From contig SEDO01000001.1 of the NCBI GenBank assembly GCA_004211595.1, positions 248,001 to 312,000 of the forward strand: a stretch of 64,000 nucleotides of DNA. Direction: 5' to 3'. This document shows, piece after piece, positions 36,509 to 46,258 of this stretch (the first letter of the stretch is position 1; every line of letters starts with the position of its first letter). The DNA comes from Pedobacter sp. Lineage in GTDB: Bacteria; Bacteroidota; Bacteroidia; Sphingobacteriales; Sphingobacteriaceae. The position numbers were made by a program, and so were the translations under genes. The notes beneath the pieces were generated by a model. It saw only the letters and a program-made list of their open reading frames with translations, was not told the DNA's origin and did not search any database.

Positions 36509-37832
36509 TTTTTTTAAATTTTTGAAAAAGTGTGATTAAAAATAAAGATTTAAACATCATAATTCCATGGATTCTAGTCTTTGGAATTAAAATAATAAAG
36601 AAGGCAGAAACAAAATATGCGGCTACTGTACCTATAGAGGCACCTAGTATGCCATATTTAGGAATAAGTAATAAATTTAAAATAATATTTACAATGGCTC
36701 CCGTTCCGGTTCTGATAAAAGTTAATTTAGACCATCCTTCCGCAATCAACATTTGAGAGCTGGCCACCCCTAAAAATAAAAATATACTTCCCCAAACATG
36801 AACTACTAAGGTATTGGCTGCATATTGATAGGCAGGTTTAAATAGAAAATAGATATAAGGTGCAAAGAGACTAATCAAGATAGAGAAACTTAAGCTTAAC
36901 CATACCATGATATCAAAGAGGTTTTGAAGTCTTTTTAAGTATCTCCCAGGGTCATCCCGTTTAGCGTTTAAAATGGCAGGGAATAAAGAGCTAACGATCG
37001 CTACAGGCACAAAATTTAATGCTTCACTAAACATCACGACTGTAGCATACGCCCCTGCTTGAGCGGGCCCATCATCCCCTAATATTTCATTAATCATCAG
37101 GGTATCTAATTTCATATAAACAGAAACCATCAGTCCTGATATAATTAAGGGCCACGAAAAATGTAATAATTTTTTTGCCAAGGCTGAATCATATTTCCAT
37201 AGGCTTAATTTTCTACCCTTTCTTGCATACACTAAGATATAACCTAGGGAAAGCAAAATCACATCTCCTAAAAGCGCAATTATAAAGGCAATCAAGTTAG
37301 CATCCCAAATAAATATGAGGCCCAATTTTATGCCCGCTGAAACGATATTACCAATGATTTGAACTTGGGCTATATATTTCGATTGCACTTCTGATTGGAA
37401 GTAAGAATCTATAATCGTAAATGATTGAAAGACTCCTGTAAAGGACAGAATAAATATGAACAGAAAAGGAATATCATTTAATGGGTGGATTTGCCAAGCC
37501 AAGCAGATTAACGGAACACATAAAATACCTGCCAAAAGTTTCATTTTAAAGGCGGTACCTAAAATATGATCTCTCTTATCAGGAAATTGGTGAAGTTCTT
37601 TAACCACAAATGAATCTAACCCTAACCCTGCTATGGCGGCAAATAAGAAAACATAATTGAAGCTATTGGTAAGAATTCCAAAATTATGTTTAAACAAATG
37701 ATTTGCCACAAATATGGTACTAACCATTTTTATTCCCATACTACCCACTCTTCCTATCATAAGAAGACCGGTGTTTTTTAAGTATTTATTAAAGGCCTCC
37801 TCATTAAAGCCTTTGATAGCAGGGAATTTCAT
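36501..37832 (-). CDS. Polysaccharide flippase (Wzx/MOP superfamily)
   Basis: A 443-residue polytopic membrane protein with 12 to 14 hydrophobic segments. The N-terminal NTGLLMIGRVGSMGIKMVSTIFVANHL and the later LMVSVYMKLDTLMINEILG are typical of lipid-linked oligosaccharide flippases. It would move undecaprenyl-linked units built by the neighbouring glycosyltransferases across the inner membrane. Its ATG directly follows the HAD phosphatase stop. Confidence 0.9.
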   Translation of the reverse strand: MKFPAIKGFNEEAFNKYLKNTGLLMIGRVGSMGIKMVSTIFVANHLFKHNFGILTNSFNYVFLFAAIAGLGLDSFVVKELHQFPDKRDHILGTAFKMKLLAGILCVPLICLAWQIHPLNDIPFLFIFILSFTGVFQSFTIIDSYFQSEVQSKYIAQVQIIGNIVSAGIKLGLIFIWDANLIAFIIALLGDVILLSLGYILVYARKGRKLSLWKYDSALAKKLLHFSWPLIISGLMVSVYMKLDTLMINEILGDDGPAQAGAYATVVMFSEALNFVPVAIVSSLFPAILNAKRDDPGRYLKRLQNLFDIMVWLSLSFSILISLFAPYIYFLFKPAYQYAANTLVVHVWGSIFLFLGVASSQMLIAEGWSKLTFIRTGTGAIVNIILNLLLIPKYGILGASIGTVAAYFVSAFFIILIPKTRIHGIMMFKSLFLITLFQKFKKIE

Positions 37833-38522
37833 TTAAAAATGATTTAATAATTCATTTAAATTATGGATTTGCCAATTCACATCATGAGGTACAGGAATCA
37901 TTTGTGGATTAAAATAAATAGCCTTTAATCCAAACGACTGTGCTCCTCTTATATCCGCTTCTATACTATCCCCAATCATGATACTTTCAGGTAAAGTAGC
38001 TTCGGCTTTATCTAAAGCATACTTAAAAATATCCGGATGAGGTTTATTAACGCCTACATCTTCTGAAATTATAATATTTTTAAAATACGGATTTAAATCG
38101 GAAACCTGCATTTTAGTTAAAGTAGGCTCTTTAAATCCATTTGAAATAATATGTAGATGATAGGATTTTGATAAATATGTAAGTGTGCTTAGAGTATTTT
38201 CAAATAAATTAGTTTTTGTTGGGCTTAAACGAACGTACTCATCTTCAAATTCATGTGGAATATAATCGGGGTCCATACCTAATTCTAAAAAAGTTTTTCT
38301 AAAACGCTGTTCCCGAAGTTTATTCTTAGTGATTTCACCCCTATGATACTGCGCCCATAGTAAATGGTTATTCTCGGTATAGCGTTCTATAAATTCGAGT
38401 GAAGATTTAACCCCCAGGCTATCTAATTTATATTTTACGTAAAGTTCTAACAAAGTTTCTTGAGCATTTTTATCGAAATCCCAAAGGGTATGATCAAGAT
38501 CAAAAAATATATGTTTTATCAT
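37833..38522 (-). CDS. HAD phosphatase, YjjG-type nucleotidase
   Basis: A 229-residue HAD enzyme of the YjjG subfamily, which dephosphorylates (often noncanonical) pyrimidine nucleotides. Motif I is FFDLDHTLWDFD, motif II HIISNGF, motif III around KPHPDIF, and motif IV MIGDSIEADIRGA. The helical cap follows motif I. It lies 15 bases after upp, so the two may share a pyrimidine-metabolism role while being transcribed into the flippase gene. Confidence 0.88.
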   Translation of the reverse strand: MIKHIFFDLDHTLWDFDKNAQETLLELYVKYKLDSLGVKSSLEFIERYTENNHLLWAQYHRGEITKNKLREQRFRKTFLELGMDPDYIPHEFEDEYVRLSPTKTNLFENTLSTLTYLSKSYHLHIISNGFKEPTLTKMQVSDLNPYFKNIIISEDVGVNKPHPDIFKYALDKAEATLPESIMIGDSIEADIRGAQSFGLKAIYFNPQMIPVPHDVNWQIHNLNELLNHF

Positions 38523-38537
38523 GGATAAGAATAAAAT

Positions 38538-39179
38538 TTAGGATTTAGCGCCATAAGCTAAATCGCCTGCATCTCCCAGGCCAGGGACTATATAAGATTT
38601 ACTAGTCATTTCTTGATCTACTGCACCTACCCAAAGTTTGGCTTTTGGTAAATTTGCTTTCACTTGATTTACGCCTTCAACACTTGCAATGGCAGCACAA
38701 ATATGTAATTCTTTTATCTTATAATCTCCAATAAGCTCTTTGGCGCACAAAACCATACTTAAACCCGTGGCTAACATAGGATCGACTAAGATTACTGTTT
38801 TCCCATCGAGGTTGGGAGCAGATATATGTTCCATTTGAATTGTAAATTCACCATTTTTCTTGGTATTTCTATAAGCCGTGATAAAGGCACATTCCGCTTT
38901 ATCAAATACCTCTAAAAACCCTTGTTGGAAAGGCAAACCTGCCCGTAAAATAGTAGCTATTACGGGTTGAGTAGTTAAAACCATACTCTTAGCAAGTCCC
39001 AGTGGAGTTTGGGTTTCAATTTCCGTATATGCCATGGTTTTACTGATTTCATGTGCAAAGAAAACACCTAATCGATGTAGGTTATTTCTAAACCTCATAG
39101 CGTCTTTCTGAATATTGATATCTCGTAATTCAGCTACGAAGGTATTGGCTACAGATGCAGTTTTACTTAAATTAAACAT
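38538..39179 (-). CDS. upp: Uracil phosphoribosyltransferase
   Basis: Pyrimidine salvage enzyme making UMP from uracil and PRPP. The PRPP loop is visible as VILVDPMLATGLSMVLCAKEL. Uracil contacts lie in the C-terminal YIVPGLGDAGDLAYGAK. At 213 residues it matches the family. It is the first gene of the minus-strand run upp, HAD, flippase, methyltransferase and fusion gene. A near-consensus -7 box ends 4 bases before its ATG. Confidence 0.94.
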   Translation of the reverse strand: MFNLSKTASVANTFVAELRDINIQKDAMRFRNNLHRLGVFFAHEISKTMAYTEIETQTPLGLAKSMVLTTQPVIATILRAGLPFQQGFLEVFDKAECAFITAYRNTKKNGEFTIQMEHISAPNLDGKTVILVDPMLATGLSMVLCAKELIGDYKIKELHICAAIASVEGVNQVKANLPKAKLWVGAVDQEMTSKSYIVPGLGDAGDLAYGAKS

Positions 39180-39183
39180 ATAG

Positions 39184-39191
39184 TAAAGATA
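39184..39191 (-). promoter_or_regulatory. Near-consensus -7 box adjacent to the upp start
   Basis: TATCTTTA (one mismatch to TAnnTTTG) followed by CTAT and ATG. Confidence 0.3.
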
Positions 39192-39227
39192 TAAAATCTA
39201 AACGTGCATCTAAATAAAGAAATTGTA

Positions 39228-41651
39228 TTATTTAGCTGAAGGGGGTGGAATGGTTGGTTTCGTAGATTTTATGTTAGAAAATCTATAATTTAAGGTTAAT
39301 AAAAAGTTTTGAGAATTGGTATAAGCGTAATTTTCTGCGTAGAAGTTTAAGCCTTCATTAATACTACTTGTCTTACTTTTACCAAATGGATCTGTAGTAC
39401 TCAAGCGAAGCATAAGTTTATTTTTAGAAAAGGTTTTTCTTGCTCCAAAGCTGCTATTTAAAAAACCTCTATTTCGCCCTTGAGCGTTAGGTGTATTCGC
39501 GTAATTTAATTGCGATTCAACCGCTATTTTTTGAGGAAGCTGTAAGGAAATGCCTAAATTACTTCGCATACCTATTCCATTTCTATTTAATGCCGTATTT
39601 AAACTTGATTGATATTGAGTTCTGAAAATGTTAAAATTTCCATTCAAGGAGATTTTGTTGGAAGGTTTATAGTTACCGTTTAAAAGCAATGTTAGAGCTG
39701 AGTTGTTACCTACATTCTCAAAGGTGCTTTCCGAAACCCCCGTTGGTAAAACTCTTCTGAATCTTTCTATTACGCCTGAACTTCTGGAATAAGAAAGTCT
39801 AGGGTTAAATGACCAATTATCCCCAAACACCCCAAAACTTAAACCTATTTGTTGGGTGAAAGCTGGATTTAAATTCGGATTCCCATAAAAAATATTTAAG
39901 GTATCTGCGTTATTTATCTGCGGATTTAAGGTGTTTTCCCTAGGTCTATTTATCCGTATGCTAAAACTAGTCCCTATATGATATCGCTTGTTAAAATGCC
40001 TGTTAATACTAACACTGGGAAAAAAACTTACATAAGGATTAATAGGAACAATAGCATTGTTGCTTAATTCCATATTTACATTTGTAAGTTCAGAACGTAA
40101 ACCTGTTTTTACACTCCAACCATTCGATTTATAAGTATAAGATCCGTACGCAGCCATTAAATTTTCTATGTATACAAACTGATTGCTAAGCGCAACATTA
40201 GGCACGAATTTTTGATTTTGAAAGTCAAAATTAAAAACTTCTTGATGATTATCGTTTTGTCTATTATTAAATGAGAAACCCAATTCGATTAAATCTCGTT
40301 TATTAAATACAGGTTTGTCATAGTCTGCATTAAGGGATAAACCTCTGTTAAAAACCTCCGATTCATTTTGTTGCAAAGAGGGATTTAAATTTACTGGAAA
40401 GGCAAAATATCGATCCAAAGATCGCTCATTAGATAGATGATTATTATTATAACTTAAACTAAGGTTAAATTTTCCACCTTCACTATCCGTCTTTACTCGA
40501 TAATCTACATTGAAAACAAAATTTCTATTCCTGGTATTGCCTAAATTTAGTTGATGTCTAAGTCGGACGGTATTGTACTGATCATTGATATAATGAAAAT
40601 CATTATTAGATTGGTTATTGCCTCTATTTAAATTATAATTGCTTGTAACCCGAATATTATGCTTAGGGTTAATATCCCACTCCATTCCTATTCGGGCATT
40701 ACCGCCATTTCCAATATTCTTTCCATTATTAAACTGATTATAATAAAAGGTAGTATCGGGAAAAAGATTAGTTCTATAATTTTCGGAAGAATTTTTTGTA
40801 ATAGAATGTCTAAATGCAGCCCCACCATTTATACTAAATTTTTGACCCTTATAGGAGGCATTCACGTTATTGTTATAATTTCCTTGCGTGCCTATGGTAC
40901 TTCCAATATTGCCATTAAAACCAACTTTGAATCCCTTCTTTAAAACTATATTTAAAATACCTTCCCCATCTCCAGAGTAACGTGCAGGTGGGTTAGTCAA
41001 AACTTCTATTTTTTCAATAGCATCCGAAGGGAGTACATTCAACAAGTCTGCAATGTTAGCACTCAAATACTCAGAAGGCTTGCCATCAATAAATATTCGA
41101 GTGCTTCTTTTCCCAGCAATAGTAGGATTACCATCAATATCAACCTGCACCATAGGTACATTTTTTAAGATATCAGTGGCTGTACTTCCTTCTGCTAAAA
41201 TGGATTCACTAACATTGTAAGTAATTTGATCAGCACCAAACTCTAATAAGGGTTTAGGCGCAGTAATAACAATTTCAGAAAGAGCACTAGTTTCAGCGCT
41301 CATTTTTAGTAATCCTAAATTACGCTCATATTGATTTGAATTCAAGACGACATCCTCTATTATGATAGGCCCAAAACCGATCATGGAAGATTTTATTTTA
41401 TATGAGCCAAACTTAACCCCAATAAATTTAAAATTGCCACTTTCATCACTTTGGATTGTTCTGATTGTTTGATCCGTATTTTTCTCCATTAAACTTACCA
41501 CTGCAAAAGGAATAGGTTGGCCCGTTTCTTCGTCTTGTAATTTGCCCATAATAATTCCTAATGAGTTAGGATTACTTTGGGCAATGGCAGCATTTAATCC
41601 AATAAAAATTAATACCCAAAATAAAAGAAGGGGTAATAATGGAGGTTTCAA
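39228..41651 (-). CDS. TonB-receptor-like outer-membrane beta-barrel protein
   Basis: An 807-residue protein. The signal peptide ends near IGLNAAIAQ. A carboxypeptidase-like regulatory domain follows (GIIMGKLQDEETGQPIPFAVVSL, about 30-115), then a plug domain (GKRSTRIFIDGKPSEYL, SDAIEKIEVLTNPPARYSG) and a C-terminal barrel. The start is a TTG; an in-frame TAA lies two codons upstream and the next Met is after the signal peptide. It is a paralogue of the gene 24 bases upstream. The transported or bound ligand is unknown. Confidence 0.85.
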   Translation of the reverse strand: MKPPLLPLLLFWVLIFIGLNAAIAQSNPNSLGIIMGKLQDEETGQPIPFAVVSLMEKNTDQTIRTIQSDESGNFKFIGVKFGSYKIKSSMIGFGPIIIEDVVLNSNQYERNLGLLKMSAETSALSEIVITAPKPLLEFGADQITYNVSESILAEGSTATDILKNVPMVQVDIDGNPTIAGKRSTRIFIDGKPSEYLSANIADLLNVLPSDAIEKIEVLTNPPARYSGDGEGILNIVLKKGFKVGFNGNIGSTIGTQGNYNNNVNASYKGQKFSINGGAAFRHSITKNSSENYRTNLFPDTTFYYNQFNNGKNIGNGGNARIGMEWDINPKHNIRVTSNYNLNRGNNQSNNDFHYINDQYNTVRLRHQLNLGNTRNRNFVFNVDYRVKTDSEGGKFNLSLSYNNNHLSNERSLDRYFAFPVNLNPSLQQNESEVFNRGLSLNADYDKPVFNKRDLIELGFSFNNRQNDNHQEVFNFDFQNQKFVPNVALSNQFVYIENLMAAYGSYTYKSNGWSVKTGLRSELTNVNMELSNNAIVPINPYVSFFPSVSINRHFNKRYHIGTSFSIRINRPRENTLNPQINNADTLNIFYGNPNLNPAFTQQIGLSFGVFGDNWSFNPRLSYSRSSGVIERFRRVLPTGVSESTFENVGNNSALTLLLNGNYKPSNKISLNGNFNIFRTQYQSSLNTALNRNGIGMRSNLGISLQLPQKIAVESQLNYANTPNAQGRNRGFLNSSFGARKTFSKNKLMLRLSTTDPFGKSKTSSINEGLNFYAENYAYTNSQNFLLTLNYRFSNIKSTKPTIPPPSAK

Positions 41652-41674
41652 TTTAACTTATAGGATTTATATTT

Positions 41675-44170
41675 TTAAAAATTTTCTTCTTCTGAACGTG
41701 GACCCTGGTCATCTTGTTTCTTGTTCTTTTTGAAATTAAATGTAGATTTTCCAAATCGATAAGAATAAGTTAAATTAGCCATAGTCCCTTGCATCCTTCT
41801 GCTATTTTCTACCACTGAATATAAACCATTTGTAGTACTTCTCCATCTCCGTGTTGCAAAAATATCTCGCACATTTAAACTTAAGCTAGATTTTTTATTA
41901 GGGAAGTCGTATTTAGCTCCCCCATCAAACCCATACATAGCCTTTCTTGTACCCTGGGCCATCACTTCTGGAGCTCTATAATCCGCTTTAAATTGCAAAC
42001 TTAGGCCAGAAGTTAAAATGAAATTGTGCGTCATATTAGCATTCCAACTAAAGCCCGCATTATCTACAATGCCATAAGCTGGTACTCCTTGAATTTTGCT
42101 TTGGTAAAAATTGAAATTAGTAGTAAAATTCCAAGCCTTGATTACATCGAATTTACCAATCAACTCTAAACCACTGGCTGTATTTCGAGTTAAATTTTGA
42201 GGGGTAGTCAAGGTTATACCGTTTTCATCTGGTTCAGTCCGAATTCTCTGAATAACATCATTTGTTTGACGTAAATATAAAGAGGAAACGATGGAAAATG
42301 TTCTAAAATACTTGCTATAACCAAGCTCAAAGGCATGTACATCTTCCGGCTTTAAATTAGCATTTCCTTGGCTATGATTTAAAGGATCTGATACGTTTAA
42401 AAAGGGGTTTGTATCCCAACCTCTAGGTCTGTTTACACGTCGACTATAGTTTAACTGTAATTGCTGGTCATTATTTAATTTCTGACTTAAATAGATACTG
42501 GGATAAAGTCTGGTATAAGCCACACGACCTGGCGTGAAGGTTTGATTTTTCAAAGCATCAAATGTAGCTAACCTAGTTTCTAATTCGGCATCTTCAAATC
42601 TTAATCCAACTTGATACCCAAAATTGTTTATTTGGTTCTGATAATTAAAATAGGCGGCATTGATATTTTCTTTACTATTAAAACCATTACTTAATGCAGG
42701 TAAAAAAGTAAAGGCCTGATTGGTGAAGTCAAATTGATCAGCCATAGTCAAGTTATCGGATTTACGATGTTGACTTCTAAAACCCGTTTCGATTTTTCCA
42801 AATTTACCTAATGGCTTAACATAATCTAATTGGGCATTAAAATTATTGTTATTCCCATCGCCAATTATCTGTTGTAAATTGGAAATAGGGTTAATATCAG
42901 AGCCATTATCAAAATATACATCTGTACCATAACGTTGATTATTTTCATTTGAGCCTTGAGAGTAATTGAAGCCGACACTTAATTCCTCATTTGGTTTTTT
43001 AAATTTCTGCGTAAAGTCTAAGTTTAGATCATAAGAGTTGCCTTTACCTAAATTACTGTTTAAACGATTACTTAATTGTAAAGGGTTTCTTTGCCCATCA
43101 AATTGCCCAATATTTAAACCTTCAGATCTATTATTATTTCGGATGTTAAAACCTCCTGAAAAGCTAATCACTGATTTTTCTGCTAAAAAATAATCAATCC
43201 CTGCTTTAACATTATGTCCTCGATCTTGTGATCTGGAATCATTTAATTGACTCGCAAAAGCAGTTGAATTAGATCCCCCTAAATAAGAAATACTATTTGA
43301 TCCATCCCCAACTCTATTACCATCCCGATAGCTATAGTTGGCAAATAAGTTTATATTTTTATTTTGGAAACTTAAATTCGTATTACCATTATAGTTTTCC
43401 CTACTCCCAGCCGTTAAAGAAGCTGAGCCGTTAAAGCCTAATTTTTTATTTCTCTTTAAGACGATATTAATAATACCTCCTTGCCCTTCTGCATCATATT
43501 TAGCTGAAGGATTGGTAATTAATTCCACTGATTCGATAGAAGATGCAGGAATTGACTGCAGAATCTGAGCAATATTTCCACCAGCAATTAAAGATGGCTT
43601 CCCGTCAATTAATACCCTAACCCCCGAACTTCCTCTCAAACTTACATTTCCTTCCATATCTGTTTGTACTGAAGGTACATTTTGTAACACATCAGCTGCC
43701 GAACCTCCCTCACTTACGAGCGATTGCTCTACCGAAAAAATTTTCTTATCAATACCCATCTGCATAGTCGGTTTTGGAGCTGTAACAGATACTTCTTGGA
43801 GAGTATTCGCATCAGACATACGCATAATTAAGTCTCCAAGCTTTAATTCCACTTGAGTAGCCGTAATGGTAATTGGATCTTTTATAACATTAGCATAACC
43901 CACATAACTTGCTTTGAAAGTATAGGTGCCTGGGTTAACCGCAGGAATAACAAAAACACCATCCACATCTGATTGAACTGCTTTAACTATAGCTTGGGTG
44001 GCTTTATCCAGTAATATAGCCGAGGCAAAAGGGATTCCTTCCTTTAATTCAGCATCTATGATTTTTCCTGTTATTTTAGTGCCACTCGAAGTCTGTGCAA
44101 AAACTTTTACATAACAGATACTTATGGTTAAAATAAAAAACAGACATTTGTGGAATAATTGATTTCTCAT
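41675..44170 (-). CDS. TonB-receptor-like outer-membrane beta-barrel protein
   Basis: An 831-residue paralogue of the downstream gene, with the same order: signal peptide (ICYVKVFAQ), regulatory domain (GKIIDAELKEGIPFASAIL), plug (LRGSSGVRVLIDGKPSLI, ASSIESVELITNPSAKYDAEG) and a long Asn-rich barrel. The track start adds 26 residues without signal character; MRNQLFHKCLFF at 44170 is the better start. The C-terminal end after the barrel is highly charged (FKKNKKQDDQGPRSEEENF), which differs from the usual terminal aromatic strand. Confidence 0.85.
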   Translation of the reverse strand: MRNQLFHKCLFFILTISICYVKVFAQTSSGTKITGKIIDAELKEGIPFASAILLDKATQAIVKAVQSDVDGVFVIPAVNPGTYTFKASYVGYANVIKDPITITATQVELKLGDLIMRMSDANTLQEVSVTAPKPTMQMGIDKKIFSVEQSLVSEGGSAADVLQNVPSVQTDMEGNVSLRGSSGVRVLIDGKPSLIAGGNIAQILQSIPASSIESVELITNPSAKYDAEGQGGIINIVLKRNKKLGFNGSASLTAGSRENYNGNTNLSFQNKNINLFANYSYRDGNRVGDGSNSISYLGGSNSTAFASQLNDSRSQDRGHNVKAGIDYFLAEKSVISFSGGFNIRNNNRSEGLNIGQFDGQRNPLQLSNRLNSNLGKGNSYDLNLDFTQKFKKPNEELSVGFNYSQGSNENNQRYGTDVYFDNGSDINPISNLQQIIGDGNNNNFNAQLDYVKPLGKFGKIETGFRSQHRKSDNLTMADQFDFTNQAFTFLPALSNGFNSKENINAAYFNYQNQINNFGYQVGLRFEDAELETRLATFDALKNQTFTPGRVAYTRLYPSIYLSQKLNNDQQLQLNYSRRVNRPRGWDTNPFLNVSDPLNHSQGNANLKPEDVHAFELGYSKYFRTFSIVSSLYLRQTNDVIQRIRTEPDENGITLTTPQNLTRNTASGLELIGKFDVIKAWNFTTNFNFYQSKIQGVPAYGIVDNAGFSWNANMTHNFILTSGLSLQFKADYRAPEVMAQGTRKAMYGFDGGAKYDFPNKKSSLSLNVRDIFATRRWRSTTNGLYSVVENSRRMQGTMANLTYSYRFGKSTFNFKKNKKQDDQGPRSEEENF

Positions 44171-44265
44171 AGTATAACTTTTGTGTGTATAAAATTTATA
44201 AACGCCCAAAGTTCGCCTTTGAGATATTAAAAAGAGAGGGGTAACCATTTTATTACAACCATTTT

Positions 44266-44865
44266 ATGTCAAATTATTCTAATTATTTCCAAGCTGGGTT
44301 AAGCTATCCTGTTTACAAACAACTCATTGTAGATTTATTAGCAGCACAAAAAACAACAGGTCAAGATCATTCTGAATTTATGCTTCATTATTCTAAAATG
44401 AACTTACAAAGAATGAATCGAGTGGAAAAAACAACTGAATTATTGCCAGAACTATCAACTTATTTAAAAAGCTTCAACAAACCTTTAAATTTTTTAGTAA
44501 TTACAGAAGGATGGTGTGGAGATGCAGCACAAATAGTACCTGTAATTCAAAAAATGGTTGAAGTTAATCCGCAACTTTTTAATTTAAGATGTGTACTAAG
44601 GGATGAAAATTTAGAATTGATTGATGCTCATTTGACCAATGGAGGAAGAGCCATTCCTGTCCTTTTATTGCTAGATGAGGAAGGTGATTTAATAGGAGAG
44701 AAGTGGGGCCCAAGGCCTGCTATTTTGCAAGATTTATTAAATACATGGAAAACTGAAGGAGTTGTGATGCCTGAATTAGCTGAGAAAATACATGCTTGGT
44801 ATGCTAAGGATAAAACGGTAGCTACACAGCAGTCACTATTGAATCATATGCAAAAAGTTATTTAA
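44266..44865 (+). CDS. Thioredoxin-like family protein
   Basis: A 199-residue cytoplasmic protein with a thioredoxin-like fold (Thioredoxin_9 type). The active-site region is TEGWCGDAAQIVPVI, where the second Cys of the usual CxxC is replaced by Ala, leaving one cysteine. The cis-Pro region is GGRAIPVLLLLD. A monothiol or structural role is therefore more likely than dithiol reductase activity. It diverges from the barrel gene and converges with clpS, only 3 bases away. Confidence 0.8.
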   Translation: MSNYSNYFQAGLSYPVYKQLIVDLLAAQKTTGQDHSEFMLHYSKMNLQRMNRVEKTTELLPELSTYLKSFNKPLNFLVITEGWCGDAAQIVPVIQKMVEVNPQLFNLRCVLRDENLELIDAHLTNGGRAIPVLLLLDEEGDLIGEKWGPRPAILQDLLNTWKTEGVVMPELAEKIHAWYAKDKTVATQQSLLNHMQKVI

Positions 44866-44868
44866 AGC

Positions 44869-45150
44869 TTAGTCTACGGTTACATTTAATCCCTCAGCTT
44901 TTAAAATTTTTCTATAGATTTCCATTTCTGTAAATGAACCTTCTAAAATAGCGCATTTACCTTTATTATGTACTTCCCAGGCTATTTTCTCTGCTTGGGA
45001 GTCATTATAATCTAAATAATGTACTAAACACCAAATTACATGCTCAAAGGTATTGATTTCATCATTCCATAAAATCAAACGATGGATGGTCTTAAGAGAA
45101 CTTAATATTTCTTCGAGGGTAAAGGTTTCCTCTTTGGTTTCAGTTGTCAT
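44869..45150 (-). CDS. clpS: ATP-dependent Clp protease adaptor ClpS
   Basis: N-end-rule adaptor that delivers substrates to the ClpAP/ClpCP protease. The 93 residues contain the core LILWNDEINTFEHVIWCL, with the conserved Asp/Asn region that grips the N-terminal residue, and HNKGKCAILEG. The N-terminal tail is short. A -7 box ends 4 bases before the ATG. Confidence 0.93.
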   Translation of the reverse strand: MTTETKEETFTLEEILSSLKTIHRLILWNDEINTFEHVIWCLVHYLDYNDSQAEKIAWEVHNKGKCAILEGSFTEMEIYRKILKAEGLNVTVD

Positions 45151-45154
45151 TTTA

Positions 45155-45162
45155 CAAAAATA
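45155..45162 (-). promoter_or_regulatory. -7 box adjacent to the clpS start
   Basis: TATTTTTG, then TAAA and ATG, so the predicted transcript start falls at or next to the start codon. Confidence 0.4.
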
Positions 45163-45202
45163 AATATTTAATAGGTAACTTTACCTGAATAAAAATAAAA
45201 GT

Positions 45203-46246
45203 ATGCGTTCAAAAATTGCAGGTATAGGCCATTATGTGCCTAAAAATATATATACGAATGATGATCTAGCAAAATTAATGGATACGAATGATGCTTGGAT
45301 TCAAGAGCGAACAGGGATTCAAGAACGTAGATTTGCCGATAGATACGAAGAAACTACGGCAACTATGGGTATAGAAGCTGCAAAAGTTGCCATTCAAAGA
45401 GCTGGTATCACTGCCCAAGATGTAGATTTTATAATTTTTGCAACCCTTAGTCCTGATTATTATTTTCCAGGCTGTGGGGTAATTCTGCAAAGGGAAATGA
45501 AAATGAAAGAAATTGGAGCATTAGATATTCGCAATCAATGTTCGGGATTTGTATATGCCTTATCTGTAGCTGATCAGTTCATTAAAACCGGGATGTACAA
45601 AAATATTTTAGTTGTTGGCAGTGAAAAGCATTCCTTTGCTATGGACTTTGAAACTCGTAGTAGAAATATTTCTGTTATTTTTGGCGATGGGGCAGGTGCA
45701 GTTGTATTACAACCTAGCCAAGATGTAAATCAAGGCATATTGAGTACGCATTTACATAGCAATGGCGATGATGCTGAAATATTAGCCATGCAGTATCCCG
45801 GTTCACATGCTAATAAATGGGTAGGAGGGGAATCACCTTTTGAAGACAAAGAATTAGGCGGCTTATTTCTTTCGCATAAATTAGTAGATAGTGAAGCTAT
45901 TTTGCCATATATGGATGGGCCAGCCGTATTTAAGAAAGCCGTAGTAAAATTTCCAGAGGTCATCAAAGAAGCTCTCCAAGCCAATGATTTAAAACCTGAG
46001 GAGATTGATCTGTTAATTCCCCATCAGGCAAACCTTAGAATAAGCCAATATGTGCAACAATTACTAAAATTACCGGACGATAAAGTATTTAATAATATCC
46101 AAAAGTATGGAAATACTACCGCCGCTTCTGTTCCTATTGCCTTGAGTGAAGCATGGGAGCAAGGTAAAATTAAATCGGGAGATTTAGTATGTTTAGCAGC
46201 ATTTGGCTCTGGATTTACTTGGGCTAGCGCATTAATTAGATGGTAA
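45203..46246 (+). CDS. fabH: 3-oxoacyl-ACP synthase III family protein
   Basis: Initiates fatty-acid synthesis by condensing acyl-CoA with malonyl-ACP. Catalytic residues are visible: Cys in DIRNQCSGFVYAL, His in LLIPHQANLRI and Asn in KYGNTTAASVPIAL. FGDGAGAVVLQ is the conserved dimer/acyl pocket block. At 347 residues it is slightly longer than E. coli FabH (317), with an insertion around HANKWVGGESPFEDKEL. A specialised KAS III-like role is therefore possible. The DUF2027-Smr gene follows 12 bases later. Confidence 0.88.
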   Translation: MRSKIAGIGHYVPKNIYTNDDLAKLMDTNDAWIQERTGIQERRFADRYEETTATMGIEAAKVAIQRAGITAQDVDFIIFATLSPDYYFPGCGVILQREMKMKEIGALDIRNQCSGFVYALSVADQFIKTGMYKNILVVGSEKHSFAMDFETRSRNISVIFGDGAGAVVLQPSQDVNQGILSTHLHSNGDDAEILAMQYPGSHANKWVGGESPFEDKELGGLFLSHKLVDSEAILPYMDGPAVFKKAVVKFPEVIKEALQANDLKPEEIDLLIPHQANLRISQYVQQLLKLPDDKVFNNIQKYGNTTAASVPIALSEAWEQGKIKSGDLVCLAAFGSGFTWASALIRW

Positions 46247-46258
46247 ATTGATAAATAT

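Noticed and set aside
44171-44248. Extended start of the 857-codon barrel ORF
   Set aside because: The extra 26 residues lack signal character, while MRNQLFHKCLFF at 44170 begins a normal signal peptide.
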